Shown piece by piece: positions 45,841 to 59,678 of a stretch of 64,000 nucleotides of DNA. Each line of letters starts with the position of its first letter. Positions within the stretch are counted from its first letter, which is position 1. The translations under genes and the position numbers were made by a program. This DNA comes from Cycas panzhihuaensis (Eukaryota; Cycadophyta). The notes under the pieces are model-generated. The model was not told the DNA's origin, ran no database searches, and saw nothing but the letters and a program-made list of their open reading frames with translations. The stretch spans positions 13,764,001 to 13,828,000 of the forward strand of contig CM041465.1 of assembly GCA_023213395.1 (NCBI GenBank), written 5' to 3'.

Positions 45841-48800
45841 GATTAGAGAGGATCTCTTCATAATGAGAATCCAAGTAAAGCAAAGCATGGTTGATGCCAT
45901 CTTTGATGGAAAAAGCCAAAAGAATTTAATCTCAAAGGTGTTGGTGAAGAATCTATGATTAAATATGTATACTCATCCAAAATCATATCCTCTTAGATGG
46001 CTACAAAAAGATTTAGAGTTACAAGTTACTCACCAATGTAAGTTCAAATTTACAATTTCTAAAAAGTTCATTGATGAGGTTGAATGTGAGGTAGTTCCTT
46101 TAGATGTTTATCAAGTTATTTTGGTAGCCCATATCTTTATAATAAAGATAAAGTCCATCATAGGAGGCTAAGAAAGATTTTGCTCATCAAGGACAGGAAA
46201 CCATATTTGATCAATGCATCAAATCTATAAAATAAGATCTCCTCCATATCTTCCCAACAAGCGAAAAGATTGATTAATGCTTATGGAAAATTTGTGTTGT
46301 TGATGATGAAGCAAAAGGTGGAAGAAAAAGACCAAGTAGAGTCCTTAATGCAGGCATTGGATAGGAAACAAGTATAGTAGATTAAAGGCCTAAGTAATCG
46401 ATACAATGATGAATTCCATGACCCAAAAGGGCTACCCCCTAGAAGGGAAATTAAGCATGAAATCTAGTTGGTTGCCGATTTACCTTTACCCAATCTTAGT
46501 CTCTATTGAAACTCAGTTTTGGAGAATGAAGATATTAAGTAGTTTCAAGAACACTTAGAGTAAGAAGTGAATAAGTTGAGTTATTCCCCTTGTAGTTCAC
46601 TTATTTTTTTGGTGTCAAAGAAGGATGGAGGATGGAGAATATGCATTAACTACCAGGCTTTGAATAAGATCACTATAAAGAATTGACATCCCCTACCATG
46701 GATAGATGACTTGTTAGACCAGTTGTAATCCATATGATATTTTATTAAGTTAGACCTAAAATCAGGCTACCATCAAATTTGAATTCGAGAGGAGGATACT
46801 TAGAATATAGCCTTCAAATCGAAGCAAGGGTTATTCAAATGGTTGGTGATGCCTTTTGAGTTATGCAATGTTTCCACCTTCATGAGGTTAATAAATAAGA
46901 TATTGAGACCCTTCATTGACGACTTTATAATTTTCTATTTGGATGATATTCTAATTTTTAGCCATACTTGGGAGGAGCACCTCCAACATATTAACCAAGT
47001 GCTTAAAGTCCTTTAAGAGTAGCATCTAAAACTTAACTTGACAAAGTGTGAGTTTGGAAAGTAATTTCTTTATCTTATTGGGTTTTATATTTGGAGGAAG
47101 AGAATTAAAGATTGACCCAACAAAGATTAGAGTCATTCTTAATTGGCCCACACCCAAGACAACCATGGAGGTAAAAAGTTTCATTGGTGCATGTCAATAT
47201 TTAAAAATTTTCATTTTTAAATTCTCTCAAATTGTAATACCTCTATATGCACTGATAGGAGGGCATGCAAAGTTTTATTAGGAGAATGAACAAGAGGAAG
47301 CTTTTAGGCTTTTGAAGCAAAAACTTTGTGAGGCACCAATATTAGCCTTACCCTCATTATAGAAACCATTTAAGTTGGAAACTGATGCTTCAGGCTATAC
47401 CATAGGAGTAGTATTAAGGCAAGAGGGAAGATTAATAGCATACCATTAAGAGACATTTAATAGAGCTATCATAAACTACCTAACTTATGATAAGGAGCTC
47501 TATGTATTGCACAAAGAAGTTAAGTATTGAAGACCTTACTTATTGGGAAAATAGGTGGTCATCCACACCAACCACAAGCCTTTACAATTCTTATAGACGT
47601 AGTCCAAATTACAATAGGCCAAGAACATGAAATGGATGTCTTATTTGTAGTAGTTTCACATTGTGGTCAAGTACAAGAAAGGTACAATAAATAAAATTAT
47701 AGAATTACTATCCAGTCCTCCTCAATAGTAAGGTATTTCTAGTTTATTAGTAGCTATGCAATATTAGCCTTTTTTCCATGATGAATATACTAATTTGTAC
47801 TTGGAATATGAGGAATTCAAGCCTATCTTAGACCAATTATAGTAGGGAAAAGTAGTTGCTAATTTTTAGTTGAAAGATGGCTTACTTTTCAAGCATGACA
47901 AACTTTGCATTCCAAAGCATGTAGATTGAATGAAGTGGGTGAGAGAAGCTCATACCTCTTGAGTTGCAAGACACTTTGGAGTGGGAAAAACATTGCTAAA
48001 TTTACAATGATATATGTATTAGCCCAATATAAAATAAGACATGACTATAGCTATATAAGGATGTACATTATGTAGTACATCAAAGCCAACCAATAGGAAG
48101 TTTGAATTATATACTCCACTTCCTATTCCATCACAACCATGGGAGAGTATCTCTATGGATTTCCTTGGAGGACTACCATAGACAAAAAATGGTATGGATT
48201 ATTTGTTTATAATTATTGATCGATTCAGTAAAATGGTGGTGTTGATTCCCTGTAAGAAGACACATATAAGAGAAGACATAACTAGATTATTTTTCTAGCA
48301 TATTTCGAAGCATTTTGGACTCCCTAACTCAATGCTTTCTAATTGAGATAGTTGATTTTTGAGTTGTTTTTGGCAAGCACTTTGGTAAATGATGGACATA
48401 AAATTAAAGATGAGCATAGCCTTTCATCCTCAAATAGATGACTAGACCGAAGTCGTCAATAAGATGCTGGTACAGTTGTTATGAGGATACAATGCTAAGC
48501 ATACTGAGACTTGGAATGAAAGTCTCTTATACATGTAGTTTACCTTCAATAGAGTATTCTATAACTAAACTTAGAAATCACCATTTGAGGTATGTTTGGT
48601 ATTTCTTCTTGCAAGTCCATTTGATTTAGAATTTTCATCCCAACTTCCTGTAAGAAATGGAAAGGAGGAATAAGGACAAGAGAAGGTTCAAAGATTCTTA
48701 GAAAGAATGGGAAAAATTCATCAACAGGTTGAGGAACAACTTCAAAAATCTTAGTAGAGATATAAACATGGGCATGATGCATCTAAAGCCAACCATTCCT

Positions 48801-49265
48801 TTAAGGAAGAATATAGAGTTTGGTTGCATCTCAGCAAGGAAAGATTATAAGGAGAAGGTAAAAAGTTGAAGCCTATACGTTATGGTGTCTTTACAATCTT
48901 GAAGAAGATTGGGGAAAATTCTTTTCAACTTAAACTTCTAGAATTCATGAAGATATATTTAGTTATAAATGTTTAGAACCTAAAGATGTTTGAGCCATCA
49001 ATGTTGGATGAAGACTAAGATAGAGTTCCACTATTTCCAAATCTGAAGGAGTTGTGAGTGGAGAAAGAAGAATTAATGCAAAATGACTGTATTCTTCAAA
49101 AGAAGAAAACCATGACAAGAAGAGGCATCATTGAGTCCTTCAGGATTATAGAGAAAGGATAAGTGCCTAGCAAATCAAAATGGTACAGTAGAAAAAATGG
49201 AAGAATCAAATTCCCTCATCTATAACTATAAGGTTCATGAGGCCCTGAACTCCATAAAAAGAGGA
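45841..49265 (+). pseudogene. pol of gypsy H: protease, RT, RNase H, integrase, decayed
   Basis: Protease: MVDAIFDGKSQKNLIS near 45890 (DSGSQ expected), with open frame 45965-46171 as its second half. [25 protein letters not shown] (about 46610-46670), IKLDLKSGYHQI, and an intact YLDDILIFSHTWEEHLQH (about 46937). RNase H: LETDASGYTIGVVLRQEG (about 47378), AYHxETFNRAIINYLTYDKELY, HTNHKPLQFL. Integrase: CTLCSTSKPTNRKFELY (zinc ligands, about 48065), SISMDFLGGLP (about 48150), FIIIDRFSKMVVLIPCKK, AFHPQIDD (about 48421). A basic C-terminal tail follows to 49260, ending in KRG before the LTR. Frame 47048-47281 spans the RT to RNase H connection. Many TAG/TAA stops. Confidence 0.9.
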
Positions 49266-49269
49266 TTTT

Positions 49270-50396
49270 TTATCCATTTTTAGATCTATTAATTTCATGA
49301 TACTCTTCAAAATGAGTATAAAATGCATTGGTTATATTTATTTTCATGTTTCTAACCTTTATTTAGCAAACAAATGTCATTCTAATGCTTAAAAATTAGA
49401 AAAAAGACAATTCTAGTACAACTTATCCTTACTAGTGGTACAACAAAATGATCTATTGGTATGACCAAATGACCTATTAATATGACAAAATAACCTATCA
49501 ATATGACCATATGACTTAGCAGTATGACCAAATGACTTGTTGGTATGACTAGACCCATAGATTATGGCCATCAGGTATGACTAGAAAATGATAAAATAGG
49601 TAAAAGAATAGATTTTAAGGGAGAAAAAGGATTCCATTTGGCATAAAAATTTAGGAGGATGATTTTATATGTGTCCTCCCTCTAATAGAAAAAAGAAACC
49701 AAGATATAAACAAATTTAAATTAGTTTTTCAACTAATTAAAATGTAGGTTGAAAAACTAAAATAAAAAAAATATTTTTGGAAGAAATAAGCATGATAGGG
49801 TTTTAAACATACCTTAATTTATTCAGAAAATAGAGAAAATCCACCCAACAACTATAGACATAGTAGGAGGAGAAACAATTATGGGAAAATAACTCAAAGT
49901 AGCTTCTCAAACAAGAAAAATGGCTCCAAACTAAAGACTGTGTAGGAGAAACAAAGGAAAACTGAGGTGTAGAGGGAAAACAGACAGGAAGGAGTAAAAG
50001 AAAAGTGACTAAATCTATTTATGGGGCATTGAATAAACCTAAGAAGGCTCAAATGCAGCCAAATGAGGAAGAAAACTAGTTGTAGTAGTCTAAGGAAGGT
50101 GCCCAGGTGGAAATCTTCTCTAAGAAAGGGTTTGAGGCTAAACAACAACTAAATCTTCATAGTTAGATTGCTAGTAAGATACTAAAGAGTATACATCAGC
50201 CCCAAATTCACCTAACACACATTCCTCTACTTCTAAAATACTATAGTAGTCCTTCTCATACTCAATTAGAGCATAAACATATATAATTTTGTAAGAAAAT
50301 TAAAATATTTTTAAATATAATGTATCATTATTATATATTATTTTGAATTTATTTTAATTGAATTAAGTCTTTACTTTTCCATTCAAATTTAGAACA
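49270..50396 (+). repeat. 3' LTR of gypsy H
   Basis: 1127 bp, uninterrupted. It has six units of the 21-bp minisatellite (49436-49561) against four in the 5' copy. Confidence 0.88.
49436..49561 (+). repeat. 21-bp minisatellite in 3' LTR of H, six units
   Basis: Unit starts 49436, 49457, 49478, 49499, 49520 and 49541, an exact 21-bp period. Confidence 0.82.
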
Positions 50397-50401
50397 TTAT
50401 T

Positions 50402-52470
50402 TATCATCATGACTTGTCTAACACCTATCACACTTACCTAACTATGTGTATTCCTTAGGGTCACAAGATTCTATTGACATTTTGCATGTAACTACCCTGC
50501 CCTTACTACTCCTTTAACCAACCTCCTTTGTAAAGAGGCTTTCTAATGGTCTCTGGAAGCTGAGGCTACTTTTTCTTACCTCAAGGTTGTAATGACATCC
50601 ATCCTAGTCATCATCACTCCCAATTTCAACCAGCCCTTCCAACTTAAATGTGATGCCTCAAGTTTGAGGTTGGGTGTAGTCTTGGTACAAGACTCTCATT
50701 CCATTATATTCTAAAGCCAAAAATTAAAAGATCACAAGCTTCATCTCTCTACATACTAGAAGGAGATGAAATCTATTATGCACACTATTGATAAATGGTG
50801 GAAATACCTCTTAGGCTCTAAATTTACTATTCTGACGAATCATCATAGTCTCCATAATCTATTGGATTAGTTAGTCTTGTTTAAAGAACAAGCTAAGTGG
50901 GTTCATTGTCTATAAGTCTTTGACTTCTCAATATTATATAAAAAAAGCAAAGATAATACAGTTGTAGATGCCCTTTTACATCTCCACCCTAATGATAGTA
51001 CTCTTAACCCAAGCCTCCATGCCATAAGCAATCCCCAACTTCTTTGGCTTGACAAACTATGGGTTGAAAACTAAGCACAACCTAACTACCCTAACTGGAG
51101 TAAAAATATTTTCACCTATAAAGGTTAGTCAACCTTTAACAATTATCTCCTCTACTATAATTGCATCTTTGTCCACCCCCCCTCTTCATCCATGCCTAAA
51201 ATCCTAATAGAATACCACTCTTCTCCCCTTAGTGGCTACTCAGGCTTTGATAAAACTTATCGATGCATTTGTACAAATTTCTTTTGGCCCCATATGAAGT
51301 CTACCATATTCACCTTCATATTAGAATATGACATGTGTTAGTGAAATAAAGTTGAGACCAAACCTCTTCCTAGGCTTCTCTAACTATTAAATATTCCACA
51401 AGGCAAATGGTAAGATATTTCCATGGACTTCATCATGGGCTTACCTCCATCTTTGACTCCATTTATTTAATCATTGATCGATTAATTGAGTACTCACACT
51501 TTCTCCCTATTCACACCTCATATACATTCTCCTATCTTGCTAACCTATATGTCCAATTTATATTTTGCCTCTATGGTTTCTTGTCATCTATTATATATGA
51601 CTAAGACCCCAAGTTTACTAGTTCCTTTTGGTAAGAACTCTTTAAGGCTATTGGAGTCTCATTTAACATGAACTTTGCCTATCACCCACAAATAGATGGC
51701 TAATTTAAGGTTTGAAACAAAACCCTAGAAACTTATCTACATTACTTTACCTTAGAACACCAAGCTAAGTAGACCTCTTGGCTTTCCCTAGTAGAGTACA
51801 GATATAACTCATCTTACCATTCTATAATTAGTATGTCCCCTTTTTTAGCCCTCTATGGTTACCACCCACCTTCCCACCATACTCTAGCCATAAACGTTTG
51901 AACAACCTATGTACAACAAAAGCTTTAACTTCAACAGATGGGCCAAATATTGCATGCCCCTCAACAAAATTGAGTTTCCACCTAAAATCAAATGAAGTAA
52001 CTTGCTGACTTCTATCTATCTAATTGATCCCTCGATATTGGAGATCTAGTAGTCCTTTGCCTCTATCCTTATAAGCAACATTCTCTTAAGTCACATTAAG
52101 GGCATAAATTAATCCCTTATAACTATGGCCCTTATAAAATCCTCCACAAAATTAGTGAAGTTGCCTATGCCCTTAAGCTCCTCCTGAATACCGATATCCA
52201 TAATGTTTTCCATGTTTCTTGCCTAAAAGCATACCTCAGAGCTAAAGTTACATCCTACACCACCTTATCCATTCTCTTTGAGAAGCAAACTCTTACAATC
52301 CCCCCTGATAAAATCCTTGTCAGTCACCAGTACTGCCTCTGGAATCATACTATTTCTGAACACTTGGTATAGTGGGTTAATTTTGATATAGATGAAGTAA
52401 CTTGGGAATTTGATCAGTTTATCTAGCAATGTCCTCATCTCCAATGTTGTGAGGAGTTACTATCTCAAAG
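50402..52470 (+). pseudogene. pol of gypsy G, second part: RNase H, integrase, chromodomain-like tail
   Basis: It picks up exactly where 28854 left off: after VHIDCDKI comes AIMTxxTPITLTQL with FLxxTRFY, the usual RT to RNase H connection. RNase H: LKCDASSLRLGVVLVQD (about 50650). Integrase: HSSPLSGYSGFDKTYR in the HHCC region (about 51210), SMDFIMGLP (about 51420), DRLIEYSHFLPIHTSYTF, and YHPQIDG near 51680. The C-terminal part has DIGDLVVLCLYPY, YGPYKILHKISEVAYALKL and NVFHVSCLKAYL. The tail near 52370-52430 (HLVxWVNFDIDEVTWE) resembles a degenerate chromodomain. Stops are frequent, mostly TAG/TAA at Q or W sites. Confidence 0.87.
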
Positions 52471-52483
52471 GGGGGAGGGGACC

Positions 52484-52830
52484 TATAACATAACCCCACC
52501 TTTCCTTAGAATTAGCAAGCAGGAGCCACCAACAGGTTAAGGATTAATGTACTTATTAAAATTTGTGCATAAACTACTAAGATGTCCAATAGGATGTAAG
52601 TCTACTAGGGCCACTAATAGAATTACAAGGAATAAGACCCTTGCATATGTATTTAAGGGGTCAAATATCACTTGTAAAGGTTGTCAAGTATTATTATCTT
52701 AAAGAGAAAGTACCTTGGTACTCCCTTTAGTGATCTATTTATTTGTGATCTATTTGCAAACTTGTGTTATTTTAGGTTTACTTCTGTGGTCTACATCTAC
52801 AAGGTTAAATTTTTTAGAGGAAACATTCCA
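52484..52830 (+). repeat. 3' LTR of gypsy G
   Basis: 347 bp, starting tataacataaccccacc (TG to TA). It is preceded by the PPT caaaggggggagggg (52466-52480). Confidence 0.92.
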
Positions 52831-52835
52831 CTATG

Positions 52836-52935
52836 CATGTAGACCAAGTGTTAAGATAGAATGAAAGAGGGTTTGGACACATAACCCCCAACTTAACTTT
52901 ATAAAAGACAAAGATAAAATATTACTATTCTAATA
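52836..52935 (-). repeat. 5' LTR of C, second half
   Basis: Matches the remainder of 22790-22989 (agaccaagtgttaa, gaatgaaagaggg, gacaaagataaaatatt) and ends at the TSD atttc. Confidence 0.88.
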
Positions 52936-54860
52936 ATTTCTTCCTCTTCAAACAATGTTCATACTTATAACCTTCAAAAAATTTAGAGGAAATAACTATC
53001 TAGTTGTTGAATTTTCTAGTGGTCCAAGGTCTACCCCTAGTAAGATGATGGTGTTCTAGGGGTGGATCCTCAGTAAGACTAGCAAAAAAAATGTTTGGAG
53101 ATTAGGGAAGATCTAGTATGAAGCTTAAAAGAGACCTACGGGACCATCTTTGCCTAATTCCTAAAAAGAAGTCTTTGCTCAGTAGTGTCATCTACCTTAG
53201 TGAGAGTGGGTACAACAAAAAGCATAGATGTGAAATAGGGTGATAGAATCCACTAACCTACATGACTTAACAAAAGAGTTCTAAGTTTGAAACTGCACTT
53301 ACAATATCTTTGATATCCTTCCTAGGGACTCCTCTCTTATAATCAGTTCAACCTTTTGAGTTTTACTAAGATGTAGGAGAGGGTAAGCTAATGGAAACAA
53401 TAGTTTATCTTGTGTAAGTTTCTAGATTTTGATATGGTTACAAGAATGTAAAGCCAAGAGAGTAAAATGATACAATTAAAGAAACCACAATACCAAACTC
53501 ACATCAATCTTTTTTTTTTCTTTTTGTTTTTATAATAAAATCACAAATAAACACACTAGAAACTATGCATGTAAGTCCTTTTTGTTTTATTCTTTTTTTT
53601 TTAAGAAAAGATGCACATGCAACTATAAGATATCTTTCCTACATGCACACTTCACTTCTAAAAGAGATTATACTATTTAAAATCTAAAAATAACCACACA
53701 ATATTTATGTACATTTTTTTTTAAAAGAGATTAATCTACATGTAAGACTAGTTAATATGCTCTAACCTTGATGCATGCAACTAATTTATTTAAAAGTGCT
53801 AAAATAATGCATAAGAAAGAGAGAATCTTAAAGGAAACTACAGCTATTTATTGGTAATTTTCAGACCTATGAGATGATGGGCAAGTCATAAATCTAAACA
53901 ATAATCATTCAGGCAAGATCAACCAAAGGTTCTATCATGATTGGAGTAGTGAAAGCTACAAAAGGAATCCTTGAACCTAATATAAAAGCTAAAAATCAGA
54001 GATACTCCAACCAAACAACATTATCAACTTTTGATTTTTAAGACATAAACGTTAACTTGAAAATAAAAGTGCATGCAATAATAGATGTAAGATAAATATT
54101 CCTTTCCTTATTGGAAAGAGCGCCTTAAAATGGTAGTTTTCTTTTCACTTGACTAATTTTTGCATGTGCTTTCCTTCAAAACAAGAGGAAAGAAAGAAGC
54201 AACAACAATCCAAAGAGGCTAAACTAGATCCAAACAAGAGTGGTAATCCAAGTGAAATATAGGTTGCTCTAAAAGAGTGGGAAGGAGTAGCTAGGTGTAT
54301 GGTGGAGAGATGACCATGCCCCACCCTAGTCTATCCTTAAGGAACCCCACAAAGGGCAGACCTTTCATTGTATATTTCAATTCCAATAGTCCAACAATAA
54401 TCAATCAATGAAAAGAAATAATTTTGAGTCAAAGTCACCTTTAAAATTTCATGAAATAAGCTTGAAAGTTAATAGGAAAGATCTTACTAAATCAAGAGAA
54501 GTTTGAAGCAAAAATTAATGAAGATCCAAGAAGATGAAAGCTTAGACCATCAACAATTGAGTAGCAGTGACACAACAACAAGACTTATTTAAGATTTCAC
54601 CCAATAACTTCAAAAAATTAAGTCTTCAAAACCACAGCAGTAGTCCTTAAGAATTTTCTAAATAACTTCACAAATCTCATAATATTAGGGAAAGAATCAC
54701 TTCTCCTCTTCTAATTCTCAATGATCATCATTACTATATAAATAACTATAATTAACAATCACTTTATAACACTTTTGGGCATCAAGAGAATTGAATTCCA
54801 CTAAATTTGGGTGCCAACATGCAAGATTTTAGCATGCTAGCCGAGTTTTCTATTGTATGA

Positions 54861-55020
54861 TAGTGAAAAATATGATCGGGCATGTTTTTCACCTACCAAA
54901 AATGTGATTTTATTATAAAAATATGATCAGTCATATTTTTTAACTACCCCAAAAACATGGTTTTATTCTAAGAGTGTGATCAGTTGCATTTTTGACAGGG
55001 TAAAAAATGCAATTTCAGTA
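54861..55020. repeat. Diverged tandem repeat of about 51 bp, three units
   Basis: tatgatc-type starts at 54871, 54922 and 54973, each followed by a similar cat-ttttt-acc-aaaaa-tg-ttt pattern. Confidence 0.65.
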
Positions 55021-55479
55021 AAGTAAAAATTTGACCAAAAATTGGTACAAATTGACATTAAATGAGTTTCTAATCACATAAATGAATTCATAAAAGAGTG
55101 GAGAAACCCAAATTGAGGTGAAATATATTAAGAATAGGCCCAAAAAGATGATAAATAAGAAAAACATAGGTAAAATCTCAAAAATAAGATAAAAACAACC
55201 AAGTTTGAAGGAAGTATGAAGTCAAGTTACTCATAAAGAAAACTTTGTCGCCATAGTTTACATCATCGACAAAATGATAGGAATACAAGCCAATAACATC
55301 ATTTATTACATTTAAACAATCAATAATCATGTATTATTTCAAGAAAACAAGGCCCAATCGATCAAATCAAATCAACATACATTAATCATCATTAATAAAA
55401 CCATGTAACAAGCATTAATTTACCAACAAGAACCAAATACATACAAAGAGACTAGGTTTTAGTGAAACATTTTCTTTAG

Positions 55480-55990
55480 CTAGGTAAGTTTCCTTATTAA
55501 AGAGCCTTAAGGAGAGTCCTAAATCCTTTTCAATAGGATTTAGAGCCTTCTCCTAGTTTATTCTTTACTATTTTCTTTAAGTGTAGTTGAATTATTGTTA
55601 AAATTTTAGTATGAAAGGCCATTATACTTATTATCATTTGAGGTTTTATTTTTATCACAGAAATTGGTAGATTGGTTACCTTTTAGCTTGGATCTGCATA
55701 CCTTTCTCATATTTCTTCCTCTCAACCAAGATTCATACTTATAACCTTGAAAAATATTAGAGAAAATAGTTACCATACTACTAAATTCTCCTTAAGGAGG
55801 TAAGTTACCTTATTAGAGAGCTTTCAGGAGAATCTTTAATCCTTTTTAATAAACTTTAAAGCCTTCTACTAGTTGTTTCTTCACTAAAATTCTTCAGGTG
55901 TAATTAAAATGCTACTAAAATTTTGGTCGAAGAAACCATTATAGTTGTTATTGTTTAAAATTATAATTATTTTAGAGAAATTAAAAGATT
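55480..55990. repeat. Diverged tandem duplication, about 316-bp offset
   Basis: aggtaagttt...agccttctcctagtt at 55482 recurs as aggtaagtta...agccttctactagtt at 55798, with about 200 bp alignable. The part between (55669-55795) resembles the C insertion site. Confidence 0.65.
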
Positions 55991-56362
55991 ATATCTAGTT
56001 TTTTCCTAATTTGACTATACAAGTAGATCATATGAAATCTAAAGAAGGTATCCTTGGCTTGTAGTTAAGATAAACGTATATAATTCTTTGTTTCTTCTTA
56101 TTTTAAGCTTCATAATATCATGATGTATTCTGCATACTAGTATAATTAAGATACAAGAAAGGAAGAAGTAAAGAATTGCCTAAAACTATTACATAAGGGA
56201 TATTTTATATTCATTTCCTTTGTTGGTTTGATACTTACATATATTCTAATTGAAAGGAAGAAAGAATCCTACTTGTATATATCGAAATATATGGGAATTC
56301 TAATATTAGCTTTGATTCCATATTAAAATATGATAATAGTTACTCTAATACTATAAAATTAA

Positions 56363-56606
56363 TGATGCAATAATAATGGAAGAATTTAAACTTATGAGTA
56401 CGTACATATAATGAAGTAATCAACATAAATATCAAATAACAAATATATAAAGCATACACTACAAGATAGACACTAAGATTTATATATGGAAAGCCCAATA
56501 TGAAAATCATAAAAGAAGTTCAAGTTAGGACTCTACTTATGATAATAAGGATTACAGCTTTCTCCTCTCTCCTTGCTCTCTTATTTCTCAAGTTCATAAA
56601 TGATGA

Positions 56607-56640
<34 letters not shown>

Positions 56641-56797
56641 AGATCATCTCATAAGTAGTCTATCATATATTACAAGCCTTTATATCATCCAATAATGTGA
56701 TAACATGGATATGTGTATATCTCACATATCTCGATATATGTAAATAGTGGGAGTTGTATGTATATATCAAATATATTAAATGTTACATATTTTAACA
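56363..56797 (-). repeat. LTR copy L1
   Basis: 435 bp, tgatgcaataat to ttttaaca on the plus strand. It aligns with L2 and contains an (AT)n run near 56610-56638. A decayed PBS (actctaatacta) lies on its left and PPT-like sequence (minus strand AAGGGGGAA) on its right. Confidence 0.78.
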
Positions 56798-59658
56798 TTC
56801 CCCCTTAATGTTTATTATCCTTAAATCTTGATCTTAAATCTTTATGTCTTTGTTTTCATCCTATATCCTAGGACATATAACCTATAACTATATGTAGTAT
56901 GCAATATCACCTATAACTTATAAATAACATGTAACTATATTCTTATCTCTTGTATAAAACCAATATATATGTGAAGTGTTTTCATATATATCTTCATATC
57001 TTCACATGTATAACTACTTTAATCAACATTAAGTCAACCATGATTGATATTCTGTTAATTATTTATCAAATAAAGAATCAAACAAAGTGGTGTCCAAGTC
57101 TATATAAAATAATAACCATTAAGCAAAATATATGGTTAACTGATTATTATAATCACTAGTTTTCTAGGTAATTACTTTAGATATATGGTTCATCATCTTT
57201 CTAAATTGCTTGTAAGAACAACACTATTAAATGTATTGTGTAAGAGTAATAAGAGCTAAACTAAGTCAATAGTTGGATTACATCTTAAACAAGTAACTCT
57301 AGGAATAACTTGAACTACCTAGCCAAGATAAGTTAACCATAACTAGGTAAACTATACTTAACTTTTAGCTAGATAACATCAACAACTAATATGGGGTGCC
57401 AAATAATAGGTGGCTTCTCTTCATCTTAAAAATCTATTTTTATAACTAAGTGATTTGTATATTTGGTTAGGATTTATCATCCACTAAACCAAATTTGATG
57501 TTTGTAAGGGGAAATTTGAATAACTAGTATATCAAAAATATATTATGTCATAAATTCATTAAATATTTCTCACTTAATAATTTTTTTCAATTGAAATGGG
57601 CCTTAAAATATCATAAATAAGCTTTAAAATACCAATTTTAAACCAAATTTTATTTTTCATCCACCATTACTCAAAAATAACTTTACCATCATGTTTAGGG
57701 CCTTTGAAAACATTAGGTTTGACTAAAATTTTCTTAAAATTTGGAATTCATCATGTATAAGGTTTATAGCCTTCTCATCAACTTTACCCTTAATTTTCTC
57801 TATCTTCTACTAACTAAAATATGTCTTGTAATTACTCAAATATCTTAAAGTCTTCTTTTTAATGAAACTAACAATACCTAATTTTAATATATGATTAAGA
57901 AGTTATGCAATAAAATGTGATAGTGACCCATGAAAAACTGTGTAATCCTTAAGAAATAGGTGACAAAATTGAAATATTATCAAATATCAAATATAAAATT
58001 TAAAAAACAAAAAATTATTCAAATCAATTTACTCTATTTTGGAGTCTAGCCCCTTACTGCTTAGCCTCTAGTCCTATGGGTTTACCATATGACCTCTTAT
58101 TGACTTGTAAGGGGCTACTGCAGATCTAAAAAAATCATCTAATTCAATTAAATTTCTCAAACCATTTATAAATTTTTTAAGGGTATCAAAAATTTATCCA
58201 TACATAAAAAAATATCTATAAGAAAACATATCCATCTACTAAACATTCTTCTCTACTTATGGGTAGTAAGTCATAATTGTGACTATGATTATAGTTGGTA
58301 AAGGATAGGTGCATAAGGATGTAGTTATGTATTGACAAATATATATAGATTTCAGATGGCATATTCGATCATAATCACAACTAAGGCATGTGACTAGGTA
58401 ATGCATATTCATCATGGTAAGTACAATTAACTCTATATATGTGCAATGTTTCTCATTTAGTAGTTGTGTATGAATAAGGTTCCTCCCATATAACTTTCTT
58501 TATCTATGTAGATCTGCAACTAGCTAGGGAGATTCAATAGTATTGTATATGCATTGGCACCCATTTATTAGATGGAAGGCATGGCTAGTTTATTTTATTT
58601 ATGGATGAGTGCATGGGTGTAACTTGGGCTCTATTCAATTCAACTCTATGTTGGCTGCTACAATCTAGGTGAGGGCACATTCTCCATATATAGTTGGCAG
58701 TGGCATTGGGGCATACGAATGATTGTGCTATTCCATTCAACTCTATGTTGGGTGCTACAATCTAGGTGAGGGCACATTCTCCATATATAGTTGGCAGTGG
58801 CATTGGGGCATACGAATGATTGTGATAGAACTTCATTTGTAAATCATGATAGCCATACTATTGAAGTATGTTGTCATAAAAATTACCTTAATATAATGAT
58901 CTATAACACTGTAATAAAATTCTTTCATGCACCATATACAAAAAAAAAAATCTTTCATATATATGTGATTCTATCAACATAAGCATTTCATGCCGTAATA
59001 AAATAATCATGCCTTCAATAATCTAAGTAATATAAATTACCTATAAAATTTAATACCACTATAATAAATAATTAACCCTTGTATATATTCCATATGTTAA
59101 GACTTAATCATACCTATATATCAACAAACTAGCCATAATATATGATATACCATTATTATTAATATTTGTGTCATTAACATTCTATGTTGCTTAAATACTA
59201 GTTGTCACATACCTTTATGGTACTATTATAAAATGTTTGTAATTGTTAATATACTATTATACATGCCTTCTTCCTATTTATCTAATTAATGGAATAATTA
59301 ATTCATTTTTATGGACTACTTTAAGTATTTGCATGCTTCTATAATATAGGCACCTACATGCATAAATAAATATCCACGACAAATTCAACATATCTCTTGT
59401 ATGCAACTTTAACTAACATCAATTACTTTGTAATCTATCACAAATAACATTGGTATATGCATACATCTGGCTCATCAAACATACCTCATATCTAGCTCTT
59501 ATCATAGGCTTGATAGGCTTCTATTATTTCATAAGATCTTACAACCATAGGCTTTAATACCATGTCAAATATATACCAAAATTACTTTGATACCATGCTA
59601 AAATATATGGGAATTATAAGATTAGCTCTAATTCCATATTAAAATATGATGATAGTTG
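56798..59658. other. Sequence between L1 and L2, no recognised coding
   Basis: 2.9 kb, AT-rich. It may be the internal region of a minus-strand element bounded by L1 and L2, but I see no gag or pol motif. It contains the 97-bp duplication at 58631-58824. Confidence 0.4.
58631..58824. repeat. Recent 97-bp tandem duplication
   Basis: 58631-58727 and 58728-58824 are almost identical (two differences seen). Confidence 0.93.
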
Positions 59659-59670
59659 CTCTGATACCAT
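59659..59670 (-). other. Primer binding site next to L2
   Basis: Plus strand gctctgatacca, eight bases from the LTR start. Confidence 0.75.
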
Positions 59671-59678
59671 AAGATAAA

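Larger units (their letters stand above)
52941..56362. other. Unassigned AT-rich region right of element C
   Basis: 3.4 kb with no recognisable coding. It contains T-rich runs near 53510 and 53590, a 51-bp tandem repeat (54861-55020), a diverged duplication (55480-55690 and 55796-55990, offset about 316 bp), and at 55669-55800 a paralogue of the sequence flanking element C. Confidence 0.45.

Noticed and set aside
52466-52503. PPT of gypsy G pairing with cccc of the LTR start as the same hairpin
   Set aside because: There the G-rich PPT itself would be in the stem, not in the loop, and the match is low-complexity. It is not the copia arrangement.
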